Source of the DNA: Lepidostoma basale
Taxonomy: Eukaryota > Arthropoda > Insecta > Trichoptera > Lepidostomatidae
Direction of reading: 5' to 3'
Length of the DNA: 64,000 bases
Assembly: GCA_022606425.2 (NCBI GenBank)
Contig: JAHDVF020001564.1
Location: forward strand, 1,054,001 to 1,118,000
Notes under the pieces: model-generated
The model's database searches: none
Seen by the model: only the letters and a program-made list of their open reading frames with translations
Told to the model about the DNA's origin: nothing
Translations under genes and position numbers: made by a program
Part shown: positions 1 to 12,700 of the stretch, one piece after another
Layout of the letters: each line of letters begins with the position of its first letter
How positions within the stretch are numbered: the first letter of the stretch is position 1

Positions 1-226
1 TTTAATTTGTATTAACTCTTTAATATGGAGTTTAACATCATTGTTCAAGAAACCATTAATATCTCCAAATCTTGTTCGGGGATTCTGAAGAAGAAAAAAA
101 TTATTGATTAAATAAAAATTTGACAAATTAAAATCATAAGGGTAATTTTTCTCCAGCCTGTGTTCTTAATAATAATAATCTGTAGAATTTATTTAAAAAT
201 TTAACAGTTTTCACAAATGTTTTCAG

Positions 227-3200
227 GTTATAATGTCACCATCCTTGCATACGGACAGACAGGTTCAGGAAAGACTTACTCCATGGGAACGTGCTACAAC
301 GGAGCCAACGGCGATGTCTATGATGCGGGCGTCATCCCACAGGCCGTCAACGACATCTTTAACTTTGTGGACTCTAAGAGCGAGGAGTTTGACTTCAAGA
401 TAACCGTCTCTTTCATGGAACTGTACCAGGAGCAGCTGTTTGATCTGCTCTCTAAGAAGTCACGGGAGCAGAATGTCATTGATATCCGGGAGGATCACAG
501 GGGAATTATATTACCAGGCAAGAATTATAAAAATTGGTTTTAAATCACTTAAAATACAGATTTTGATAAATAGAACCCATAAATTGATCTAAAATATTGA
601 GATCTCTTAGACGAATGTGTGGATACTCTGTGTATGATAGTGTCGAATGAAAATATAAGAAGTGAATGCGGTGCGAATGATGGTGTTATGAACAAAATAA
701 TGAAAGGATCATTAAGATGGTTTGAAGAAAGAATGGTATAAAAATTATATGGTAACGATGTAAATGGAACCAGAAATAGAGGAAGACCGAGGAAAACGTG
801 GCACGATCAAATAAATCAAATATTGAATGTCGGCCATGTGAGGAGTCGGAGAAATCGACGCGCGTGCATGACACGATGTATGAATGTTGAGGAAGCGAGA
901 GAAATATGTCAGGAAAGAAAAGTGTGGCAGTCCATTCTTTCTGCCTACCCCTTCGGGGAGATGGCGTGATGGTTAGTTAGTTAGTAAAATATTAGGCTGC
1001 ATTTATTTCTAACCATTTCAGATCCGAATTTACATATTTGACATTGAAAAAATCAAACAATAATTCAATAAATTAATATTATCTAAATGTCCTAGAAAGC
1101 GAAACATGTCACTCATGTAATATAATAAAGCTTCTAGAAAACTAAAAATTTTAACAGTATTAAATAATTAAAATGGAGTTTTACATTATGTTTAAATAAC
1201 TATTTAATCATTGATTGCATTATTTGAATAATTTTGCTTTAGCAATATTCTAGATCTTTGCTCTTGAAAAGCATGTATATGAAAAGCACAAAATTTTCTT
1301 TCATATGAAGCACTTCCTTTGTGTTGTGGCATTATTAAAAATAATTTTAACACATTTTTATTAGTTTATACACCATTTTATTTTTTGTTATAACCAGCCG
1401 GTTACACTCCCACCAGAGCTTTCTCAGGGTTACAAAAGACACCGATTCAGTGTCTTTTGTAACCCTGACGAAGATCTGGCTGGATCGAAACAGGTTGGTT
1501 TTAATAAAAAAATACAGTATGTATATACTAATAAAAGTTTGTTAATTTATATTTATAACTCCAGGTCTGACAGAGGAGAAGGTGACCTCCGCTGAGGACA
1601 CCATGGGCTGTCTGGTGCGGGGGTCTTCGGGCCGAGCTACAGGAGCCACTGCCATGAACGCCCAGTCCAGTCGCAGCCACGCCATCTTCACCATACAGAT
1701 TATAAAAGAGAGCAAACTGGACAAGTACTGACCTTTAATATTTATTTATTACATATTGTTTATAGTGATGACCTGGGGAATGACATCCAGAGTGGTTTCC
1801 CCTTGCCTTCTGAGGATTTTCTGTTGGTGCCCTCTCTTAGCCGTGTGAATCCAATTTTATGGCGTTGGAAATTTGCCATTCGTCCACTCTCTATTTTCTA
1901 TGACACTGATGCTAATGTCTGTATCTGCATTGCTTGAAGTTCACACAATCTAAGAGACCACTCATGGATGCTTGAGTGTTGGACTTGGCACAGTTGGACT
2001 TGGCGCAGTTGGACTTGGCGTTGTTGAACTTGGCATAGTTAGACTTGGCTGCTGGTGTCATTGTCTACCTAGATTGAACTTGGTTATTACGAGGAAGATG
2101 AGACTGATTGAATTTGCTTGCTATACGCATTACTCGTTATCAGAGAAGAGGTATTTTTAAATGCTTACGAACATACCCATCACATGAAGACATGGAGTAT
2201 CTGGAGTGGTCACATAACACAAACAGTTGCAATTCAGACAAAAATACATAATTAGAGAGAAGTAGCTCTTTCTAAAAGTGAAAGTAAATATTCTTCTTCT
2301 TCTTTCTGTGTCCTGTCAGGTCTCTCTAACGTTGACTATCACCCTTATAGTGATGACCCGGGGAAAAATATCCAGAGTGGTATCCCCTTAAAGTAAATAT
2401 TAGTATGGAGAAAATCATAAACTAAAATGTCAACGAATGTTTCCTCGTTACATCCGAGATCTCTCTTTTTCCGTGATCGTAATAACCGAGTTTGACTGTG
2501 TACACATATTGTAATTGGTTCAGAAAACGAAAGTTTGAAGGAAACATGACGTTTTATTTATTATTATTATTTTTATTTTTTTTAGATAAACTTAAGGCGT
2601 TAACACTGTAGAATTCCATAATGACGTTTTTTATGAATTAAAACACTGTTTTTTCCACTTTTGAGTTTTTTTTTCTCGACATGTTTCGAAGGCTTACACC
2701 TTCATCATCGGGAGAATGATATAAACTCATCGTTTGTTTATTGGAAACATGTCGAGAAAAATAAACTCATAAGTGGAAAAAACAGTGTTTTAATTCATTC
2801 AAATTAATTTTATTAATTTCTAAGAAAACTTGTATTTTATTTACACACATAGAAATCAGAAATACATAAGAATGTTATTTTTTTTGTTGGTAAGAAACAC
2901 TTACTCCTTGTACTTACGCTTAAGTATAACACAATCACATGATACTTTCCTTACGATGCATAAAACAAAAGCCACGTTGTCCACCTCTGCCTGAGAGAAA
3001 TAATAAAATACTTCATACCAACTTTTAGGAATCAAATCACTACTTCCAAGTTCCATCTCGTGGATCTGGCCGGGTCAGAGAGATCTAAGAAGACCAAGGC
3101 CACTGGAAACCGGTTTAAGGAAGGTGTGAAGATAAACCAGGGACTGCTGGCTCTCGGCAACGTCATCTCGGCGTTGGGAGACGGCACCAATCGTGGCTTC

Positions 3201-6200
3201 ATCTGTTATCGAGAAAGCAAGCTCACCAGGTTGCTCCAAGGTTTGTATTCACTTCTTATTTTTCAGCTTATTCCCGTCCACCCCTAGACAAAGCCTTTTT
3301 CCATCCTCTTTCACGCCACTCTGTCTTGTGCAGACTGTATCCAGGTTATGCCAACGAGTCCGTTCAGGTCATTCTTCCACCGTAATTGCGGTCGCCCTGC
3401 ATGCCTTGTCTAATTTTTGTTCAAACTACGTGACCAGCCCATTGCCATTTTATAGTCGCTACACGATGGATGATGTCAGTGACCTTTGTTTTTCTCTTTA
3501 CATATTGTTTCTGACTCTGTCTCTAAGGTTTATTCCTAACATGGCTCATTGATTCATTCATAGTTTTTTGACACTTTATTTGGATTATGTTTTGAGGCCG
3601 TAATATGTCTGGACAATGTTTTGAGGCAGTAATATATTTGGACAATGTTTTGAGGCCATAATTTGTTTGGACAATGTTTTGAGGACATAACGCACGCTTA
3701 ATAGTAAACTGACCGTATATGGTTTAGGTCATAATAGAGTTAACATTAGACAGAGGCTTGTGTTAACGCTATACACCTATTTTTCACAATGTTAACGCTA
3801 TCCATTCGTACGTGTTTTTCGACTGTTTTTGTTAACACCGACTCGTGAAAGATTGAGCGAAACTTGCTTTTTTGAGTTAAGCCAGTGTTCTATTAAGCGT
3901 GCGATAATATGTTTGGGCAATGTTGAGGCCATAATACGAGGTCTGTTCAAAAAGTAGCGAATTTTATATTTTTTCAAAAAGTATTTATTTATTCATGAAT
4001 ATCTATTTTGTCCCCTTCAAAGTAATTCCCCTCGGATATAATACATTTATGCCAACGTTTTTTCCAATCCTCGAAGCACTTAAAAAAATCATTCAACTCC
4101 TTCGATGCCGTCTTTATCTCCTCAATCGTGGCGTAGCGTCGTCCTTTCATGGGCCTCTTCAGTTTTGGAAACAGGAAAAAGTCACAGGGGGCCAGGTCTG
4201 GGGAATACGGTGGCTGCGGCACCATTACTGTGTTGTTTTTGGCCAAATATTCGCGCACAAGCAACGATGTGTGAGCAGGGGCGTTATCATGGTGCAAAAG
4301 CCAGTTTTTGTTCTTCCACAAATCCGGGCGTTTCTGGCGGATTGCTTCGCGCAAATTGCGCATAACTTGCAGGTAATATTCCTTATTGACCGTACTACCC
4401 TGTGGCAAGAACTCATGATGCACCACGCCCCTGCAATCGAAGAAAACTGTGAGCAAAACCTTCACGTTCGACCGAACTTGGCGCGCTTTTTTTGGTCTTG
4501 GCTCATGCGGCAGCTTCCATTGGGATGATTGAGCTTTGGTTTCCACGTCATAACCATAAACCCATGATTCGTCACCAGTTATGACCCTCTGGCGCACATT
4601 TGGGTCGTCACGGACCGAGTCCAACATCTCCTGAGCAATGTTAACGCGATGCTGTTTTTGGTCGAAATTGAGCAATTTTGGCACGAATTTCGCGGCGACC
4701 CGACTCATGCCCAAATCATTGGTTAAAATCGAATGGCACGAGCTAATCGATATGTTTAGGTCCTCAGCAACTTCTCTAACGGTGATTCGACGATTGGCTA
4801 ATACTATTTTCTTCACTTTATCAATGTTTTCGCCTGTTGTTGACGTGCTCGGGCGTCCGGCACGCTCTTCGTCGTTCATATCTTCTCGGCCCTCTGAGAA
4901 CATTTTGTACCACCGATAAACGTTGCTTTGGTCCAAGGTAGCTTCACCATATGCCACAGTCAACATTCGAAATGCGTCCGCGCACTTTATTTTGTTTTTC
5001 ACACAAAATTTGATACAGATTCTTTGATCCATTTTTTTGAATAGGCAAAAATCGAAGACGAGCCAAAACACATCCAAGCAAAACAGCTGTCAAAAATTAA
5101 CTAAACATTCAAAAAGGCCGACCTTGTCAGCATAAGTAAGGGACATGAGTACCAACATAACGCTACAAAAAAATCAAAAATCAAATATACGTAGCCAGCG
5201 GAAATTCAAAATTCGCGATACTTTTTGAACAGACCTCGTATATGTTTGGATAACGTTTTGAGGCCATAATATGGTTGGACAATGTTTTGAGGCAGTAATA
5301 TGTTTGGACAATGTTTTGAGGCCATAATTTGTTTGGACTTTGTTTTGAGGCCGTAATATGAAGTGGAAACATTTGGAAGAGGCCTATATTCGGCAGTGGA
5401 GGGAACACGGCTGAAGCAGAAGTGGAAGAAATCCTTCCATTAAGACATACTCCATCATGTCTTACCATCCATTAAAACATTAAAAAAAATCCTTCTATAT
5501 TCACTGACTTGCTAATCACGCCATTTCTCCAAAGGGGTAGGCAGAGATGATGGATCGCTACACTGTTCTAACCTGTCAACTCTAGCGCCTCTTCTACATT
5601 CGTACACCATGACACGCACATTCGTCGATTGTTCTGACTTTGAACAGGGCCACCTTTTAGTAATTGATTAATTAGATCATGCCATGGTTTCCTTGGCCTT
5701 TATTGTCTTCTTTTTGCATTCACACTAATTGTATATACATATATTTTTAAACATTCTTCCCTAATCCATTTGTTCCATATCTACAAACCATCATCGACAT
5801 AGTCCGTTATGCTGGAGAGAGTTTCATAAAAAATTTCTGAGGTATCTCTACATGAGGGAGTATGGTAGTTATCCGTGGCTCTATCCCACGGCATTTCTTT
5901 TAGAAATGCTCGGAACCAATTCTTTACAGCTTCGAAGAGATGGGCATCTCATAACCCATTTCTTTAAATTAATCAGGGGATATTTCGAGAACTCGGCCGT
6001 GCTAGAGGGTGTTGGTCTTTTTGTCCCCGATAGATTTCTCCGACAGCGACAGCACAGATTGTTTTACCAACCGGCCACCAGAACCAATCTGCCTCTGGTG
6101 ACACCGGTGGGAAGAGCAATTAGTCTGCTGAACGCGGTCTCCTCGGAGATCGACGTTTTTTATATTAGTGAAGGTACGTTCAGGGGACAAATACTCTTGA

Positions 6201-6777
6201 CTTTAGAAAGTATGTTGTTTTCCTAATGTCTAACCATCTCTAATGCGTTCCTGGTACTTTGTTGTATTTTTATAATATTTTACCTGTACTCAATAGATGC
6301 CTTAAACATTTTCCTGTTTGTAATGTCTTTTGAGTTAATAAACTGATTTGATTTGATCTTAGTGACACTTTCTTAATTTTATTTAGGACGTATTCATCTG
6401 CCTTGCACTCTTCATTCGCTATTCTATCATATTTGGTATTCTTAGCGATCTCATTTCTAAGTCTTTTATTCTTCTTATGACAGCTCCAAGCTTCGGTATT
6501 CACTGATAACTTATGAAAATCTTTTTTCACAATACTTATTTTTTGCTCATTTCACATAAATGTTTCGGAATGTAGATGTCCTTCTTCAGTGTAAAAATGC
6601 AAATGGTTGTTCAGATTCCCTGGGAGGTAACTCCATCACGCTGATGATTGCCTGCGTGAGCCCCGCAGACTACAACCTGGAGGAGACAGTCAGCACCCTG
6701 AGGTATGCGGACCGCGCCAGACAGATTCGCAATAAGCCCATCATCAACCAGGACGCCAAGGGGGCGGAGATCATCAG
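227..6777 (+). CDS. KIF4: KIF4 exons: kinesin motor domain (partial)
   Basis: Exons 227-517, 1565-1724, 3029-3240 and 6615-6777 encode the motor from the segment just before the P-loop to the neck. Seen directly: GQTGSGKT (P-loop), QSSRSHAIF (switch I), [11 protein letters not shown] (switch II), [17 protein letters not shown] (alpha4 region) and [11 protein letters not shown] near the motor end. The 227-517 exon starts in phase 1 (its GT completes a glycine codon), so at least one upstream exon exists. After 517 the sequence reads GCAAG, not GT; only this GC donor joins in frame to 1565 and restores the family's P-G-L-T-E. Confidence 0.92.
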
Positions 6778-9700
6778 GTAACAATTTTGTAAACTAACTA
6801 ACTAACTAACCATCTCGCCGTCTCCCCGAAGGGGTAGGCAGAAGGAATTGACTGCCACACTTTTCTTTCCTGACATATTTCTCTCGCTCCTCAACATTCA
6901 TACATCGTGTCATGCACACTAGGGTGTCCCTTATTTTTCAAAGTTTTAATTTTACAATGCATAGGCTATTGTTTTATTCATTTGGGCCTAAAACATCCGA
7001 AAACATTTTTTTTCCTTATTCGGAACAGTGTAACCCGTGCCGACTTGCGCGCAAAGATGTCCCATACAAATTGCGTCACAGAAGCGGCGCGTTGTCGTTG
7101 TTATTATCATTTTGTCTCGGCTTGCGGGTAATAAGTAAAGATTGTTTTATATTTCGAAGATGTCAGTGGAACTAAGAAGCAATTAAAAAAGTATTTACTT
7201 GGTTGGTGAAGTAAATCACCAAATTACAGGTGTAAACTACCATCTAATCGTCAAGTTTTCGCAGTTATATTTTTCAACATACGTGAAGTTAATTCGACTG
7301 TTAATGAAAGCCTAAATCTTGTCATTCTGAAGTGCAATATATTCTGAAAAAAAGCTAGAATACCTAACAGAGCTGTTCTTAATTATGTTAAGAAGTTATT
7401 GGATCTTTATCAGGTCTGACGAGAACTGCAAAAAATAGCAAGAAGATTCAGGACTAACATAGGCGCCGCGAAGAGAACTTTCAACTTGAATTAGATAATT
7501 TATTCGATATCGCACACGCCGATGCTCTTGAATGTGCTGTGAAACGACATCATCTTATAAAGGATGCTTGAACGAAGCATGTGTGCAAAAACTAGAAAGA
7601 GATTTCTTACTCTTTGCTTGCCGCCATCATATTTACGAACTGATGCTCAAAAATGCGTTTGAATTGCAAAATCGATTGTACGAGATGATTATAACAAACT
7701 CATTGAGCTTGCTATTGTTTTTCTGGGTAGAGGCAATGAAAATAAAATAAAAATCAGCCCTGCATCAAGCACGATGGATGGCAAGAGCTATTTACTCCTT
7801 AAACATACGTTTGATGCAGTCCCAGTTTAAAATATGCGCTAAGGACAAACAAGCTTTACGAGAGTTTGTTTATTTATTGTGGCAGTTTATGTGAAGCCCT
7901 GGCTTGAATATGGTTTGGCGATAAAAGCTCAAAATCAAGATTTTTGGTTTTTTAAAGACCTTAAAAGATAACGAAGAAGTTGAAAATTTCCAAAGCGGCT
8001 TTTAACAAGTTCAGTCAACATTTGTAGTACTTGTCAGAGGAAATAGCCGTCCTTTTAATTTTTGATGACAACGTTGATGAGCAGACTAAAGAAAACATTG
8101 TAGAAAACTTACAAAAATAAAGTTTTGGTGATTCGGGAAAGAGATATGTTCCATAGAAGGAACAGATGTCTGGCTCTCTATATGGTACGTAAGTAGTGTT
8201 TAATCTGGTATTAAATTTAGAACTTATTTGTTTCATTTATAGGTACTACAAGTATTTATTATCTTGTTTTATGGAAATCTTTGAGTGATTTTGTTTCTGT
8301 CGAGAGTAAAGATTTATTTTCACTACCGAAACTTGATAGTAGTTTCCTTCAAGAAATTGTATCTTCATAGAATGAGGCGCGGCGTTTGTGGAAGCTAAAA
8401 GTAAGGTCACTAGCTCAAAAGCAGTTAATGACACAGCTGAAATAGCTGTTAATCTAATGACAGACTTTCATGGTTTAACTACCGCAGACGAAGCACATAA
8501 GCAGTTCATATTATGTTGTGTGCAAGAACATAGAAAAATTTACCCAGACTGTAAAAAAAGAGACTTTGAAGAGGAAATATTCAAGTAATCAAATATAAAT
8601 TTGGATCTTTTTTGATAATTACAAGAGAAGCATTATATAAATATTTGTTTACATCAGTATTTATATAACATAATGGTTTTAAGTGATCATCTACAACTAC
8701 ATTTAAGAGACACTTAAAGCAGCTATTTTCTAAAACTTTGAGGGCAAGTCGGCACGGGTTAGAATTAACGTAGAAAGTTGAAATTCTGTATTTGGGTAAC
8801 TAATAGACTATTAAACACAATTAAGGGGTATGCGTTTCAATAGTCCAAAAAAATTTTTTTTTGCCCCTATAAGGGACACCCTAATGCACACGCGTCGATT
8901 TCTCTGACTCCTCACATGGCCGACATTCAATATTTGATTTATTTGATCATGCCACGTTTTCCTCTATTTCTGGTTCCATTTACATCGTTAACATATAATT
9001 TTTTTACCATTCTTTCTTCATTCATTCTTTCCATGATTCCAAACTATTTTAATGATCCTTTCATTATTTTGTTCATAACACCATCATTCGCACCGCATTC
9101 ACTTCTTATATTTTCATTTGACAATCTATCTTACACAGAGTATAGAGCAGATTCTACATTCATCCTTCTTTTGTCAGTTCCATGGTTCGCTTCCATACAT
9201 AAGGGTCGGTAGAAGAACACCATTGTGCACATTGAACACATTTTTTGGATAGGTTTTTGTTTGAGGAGAACAAGTTTTGTATTCTAACATATATAATCTT
9301 ATCCGTTTACTGGCAGAAATGTTTAGTCAAATCCTTCGTTGCATGTTTCAATCTAACGGATTGGTTTGCAGTAAAGTGTAACATTTTTGCTGGTTCTTAG
9401 GATTGCCACATGGGCCTTTTAATGTGTTGGTTTCCTGTTGCTTTCCACATTTGTATACCGCAGGTTATTTGAACTTGAATACTATAAACAACTTTTTAGT
9501 TATAGATGAAATATTACAAAATGAAATTCGGTAATATTTGTAATATAATACACATTTAATACAAAATTTACATCAGTATCAATTGTGGCTGTTCGACGAT
9601 CGAAGTGTGCGCGGGAGATGCCTATTGGTGGCGATGAGGTTCGCAACCCATCACACCGTGTCTCCCGCGGGGCGAAAAGAGAAGGATGGAGTGCCGCATC

Positions 9701-12700
9701 GGTTAAAGTGTGACAGTCCATTCTTTCTGCCTACACCCTTTCGGGGAGACGGCGTGATGGTTAGTTAGTTAGTTATAGATTTTTATGACATGTGATAGGT
9801 ATATAAACATCATAATATTTGTTGTCTAAATAAAGACAAAAGTGGAAGTTGTTAATTACAGTGAAACCCCTATTTTATATTTTAACATTTTACGAGACCA
9901 AGAAAAAAAATGTAATTGGAAGGGAAATGTAAATGGGGGTTATTTGAAACATTTGTGAGTCATCTTTTACGCGACTACCATAGTCGTTTGCATTTTGGGG
10001 TTATACCCAACATGGCTCTCTTGTGACTCGACTTGTTAATTTTTTGTGACATTGAGATTTGAGGTTTAATGTAACATTTTTTTTTCGTAGACTTAACAAC
10101 CTCGTGCAGCAGCTTCGTCTGCAGCTCAACTGCGGAGGCGGCTCGTCCGAAGACACTGGATATTTACTCGAAGAGTTGAAAAAAGAAAAATTAAAGAACG
10201 CAGAACTTTCTGATAAATACGAAGTGGTCGTAGAGAAGAACAAGAACCTCAACAGGATGCTGCAGGAGTCCCTCTCCGAAAACACCAACATCTTCGAGAA
10301 GGTGCTTCTCGCGGAAGCTGCAAAAGAAAAAGTGGACAGAAAACTGACGGAGATAACGGAAGAATGCAATCAGACGATAGATAATCTTAAGGATTTGAGT
10401 AACCGTGAGGATGCGCTGCAGTCCATGTGCGAGATGAGGACCAAGATCATGGATCTGCATTCCGAACAGAAGCAATGCGGGGAGATTATTCAGCTGCTCA
10501 TCCATGATAACGGCTCCGATGCCAAGACGGACAGCGAAACTGCTTCGGAAGATTACCACGATGCACAGCCAGACATGAACGAGAGCGATATCACCGAGAA
10601 AGAAGAAGCGCACGCTATGGAACAGGTAAATATAAAAAACTTTTATTATAAATCAAATACAGTAGAACCTGGATAATTGGAACCTGGTTAATTGGCAAAA
10701 CTCTATAATTGGAAGAAATGTTCCAGTCCCACCCCCTTGGAGCACTAAAACCTCTTTAATTGGAAAAAAGAAACCTCTTTAATTGAACTCATGACATTCT
10801 GGCCCTACACCTCTGTAATTGGAAAGCATTGCCTTCTCGTTCTCTGTAAACTAACAACACCTCGGTATTTGTTCAGCACTCATCAAAGGTGGTCCGTTTT
10901 TACAATATCTTTTTACATTTCTTTTAGGTATCCAGAAACCACCAACTGCAGGACCTCGTCAAGTCTCTAGCCCTAAAGATGAGCCTGGCGGAGAAGCTGT
11001 CCGCCAACAACCAGGACCTCAACATCCACAACCAGAACGTGAAGGAGTACGAGGAGCGCATCACAGAGCTAGAGGATGAAAAGGAAAAACTGCTGTTGCA
11101 GCTGAAGATGAACCAGGGCAAGCCCCGGCTGGACCCCAAGGCCACTGACGAGCGGCGGGGCAGGGTGCAGTCTCTGGAGACGGAGATCACGAGCCTGAAG
11201 AAGAAATGCCAGCAGCAAGCCAGCTTCATCAAGATGAAAGAGAAGAATGATCTCAAGATTGTTTCGCTTAATAAAGAAATCATTCAGATGAAGGCCAACA
11301 AGGTATTTATAACAATCTTACGATTTTAATATTAATCCATTAATCCTTTGCACTTTCCAGTCTGCGAGATAGGAAACGAAATGAATGGATCAGAGAAAGG
11401 ACCAAAGCAACCTGATGTGGCCTGCAAAATAACTACCATATTTTTGCCTACCATATTATTATCATTTTGTTGAATCGCTCGAAACCTGTAAGCTGCGGAT
11501 CGCATGCATAGTGGTTTTTCACTTTTAGGTACTAATACAGACATCTTTGAAGGAAATTCTTTCTTTGACAAGGAAATCGAAAAAAGAATCACAATTGGCA
11601 ACAAAAGATTCTTCTCTCTACTACCAGTGCTCAAATCAAGAAACGTACACTGGAAAACCAAAATCATCCTGTATAAAACAATAATCTGAACAGTAGTGAC
11701 CTATGGGTGTGAGGCGTGGACAATGACAGCGAAATGTGCAGAGCGACTGGATACTTTTGAGAGAAGGGTGCTGCGCAGAATTCTGGGACCTGTGAATGAC
11801 GGTGAAGGCTGGAGAGTGCGGCATAATTTATTTATTTATTTATACATTATACACAAATGAGACATTACAAACGATAAAACATTTAGGACTCATTTGGACA
11901 CAAAACGGTATTACAAAGATAAAATAAAACAAAACAACACGAGACCATTCAGATGAAGCATAAGACCATAATGACGAGCTGTACCATATTTACAAAGCTT
12001 CCAGTCTCTCCACACAGGTCAGACTGAATAGACTGAGATGGGCCGGTCACGTGCAGAGGATGCCGTCATCGCGAACCCCAAAAAGATTGCTGGAGTAAAC
12101 CCAGGTGGTAGAAGACCAATTGTACGACCAAGGCTGCGATGGGAGGATGAAGTTGGGAGAGATGGGGCGAAATTGTTACAAGTGTCAGATTGGAGGGTCG
12201 AAGCGGAGGACAGGAGGAGTTGGAGGCGAAGAATACAAGAGGCTAAGGCTCGATATAGGCTGTAGGGCCATCGAAGAAGAAGAATACTGACAGTTTTAGG
12301 CGAAAGTAAAATTAGTTCTCTGTAATTACGAGTGATCAAATATTCAAATTAGTTCTAATTAGTACCATCTATGATTTTGAATGTTCCAGTTGATTTTTTT
12401 TTGCTGTTATTTTTTTTGTTTTATATGCGTGAAATTTTTTTTTTAATATGTTATATTTCTACATGATTTGTTTGATGCTCCAGGTGAAACTCATCAAGAC
12501 GATGCAGCAGGAAAACACGCGTTTCCGCACCTGGAAGCTGCAGAACGAGAGGAAGCTGGCCAAGCTGTGCGACCAAGACCGCAAGAGGCAGAACGCCATG
12601 GTGAAGATGGAGATCAAGCACGTGAAGCAGCAGAACGTGCTCAAGAGGAAGATGGAGGAAGCCGTCGCCATCAACAAGAGACTGAAGGTAACAAACAAAC

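Larger units (their letters stand above)
3586..5362 (+). repeat. About 29-31 bp minisatellite, split by two transposons
   Basis: Units of TTTGGACAATGTTTTGAGGC plus TATAATATG-like ends occur at 3586-3690, 3907-3934 and 5241-5362. The breaks are exactly the MITE at 3691-3903 and the mariner at 3937-5238, so the array predates both insertions. Confidence 0.75.
6798..9240 (-). mobile_element. LINE 3' end (TTAG-tailed), interrupted
   Basis: An antisense LINE tail starting with (CTAA)n at 6798-6911 resumes at 8892-9240. The gap is exactly the element at 6920-8883 and its 8 bp duplication. The right part includes the conserved GAACCATGGAAC / CATACATAAGGGTC region seen also at 51468-51545. Confidence 0.75.

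Noticed and set aside
1..226. First KIF4 exon within the window
   Set aside because: No open frame resembling the kinesin N-terminus; the sequence is AT-rich intron with a repeat word shared with 40843-40905.
3995..4528. 177-codon plus-strand open frame
   Set aside because: Antisense of the mariner transposase gene; no family resemblance.
10191..10613. 140-codon minus-strand open frame
   Set aside because: Antisense shadow of the KIF4 exon 10091-10625; composition is the mirror of coiled-coil codons.
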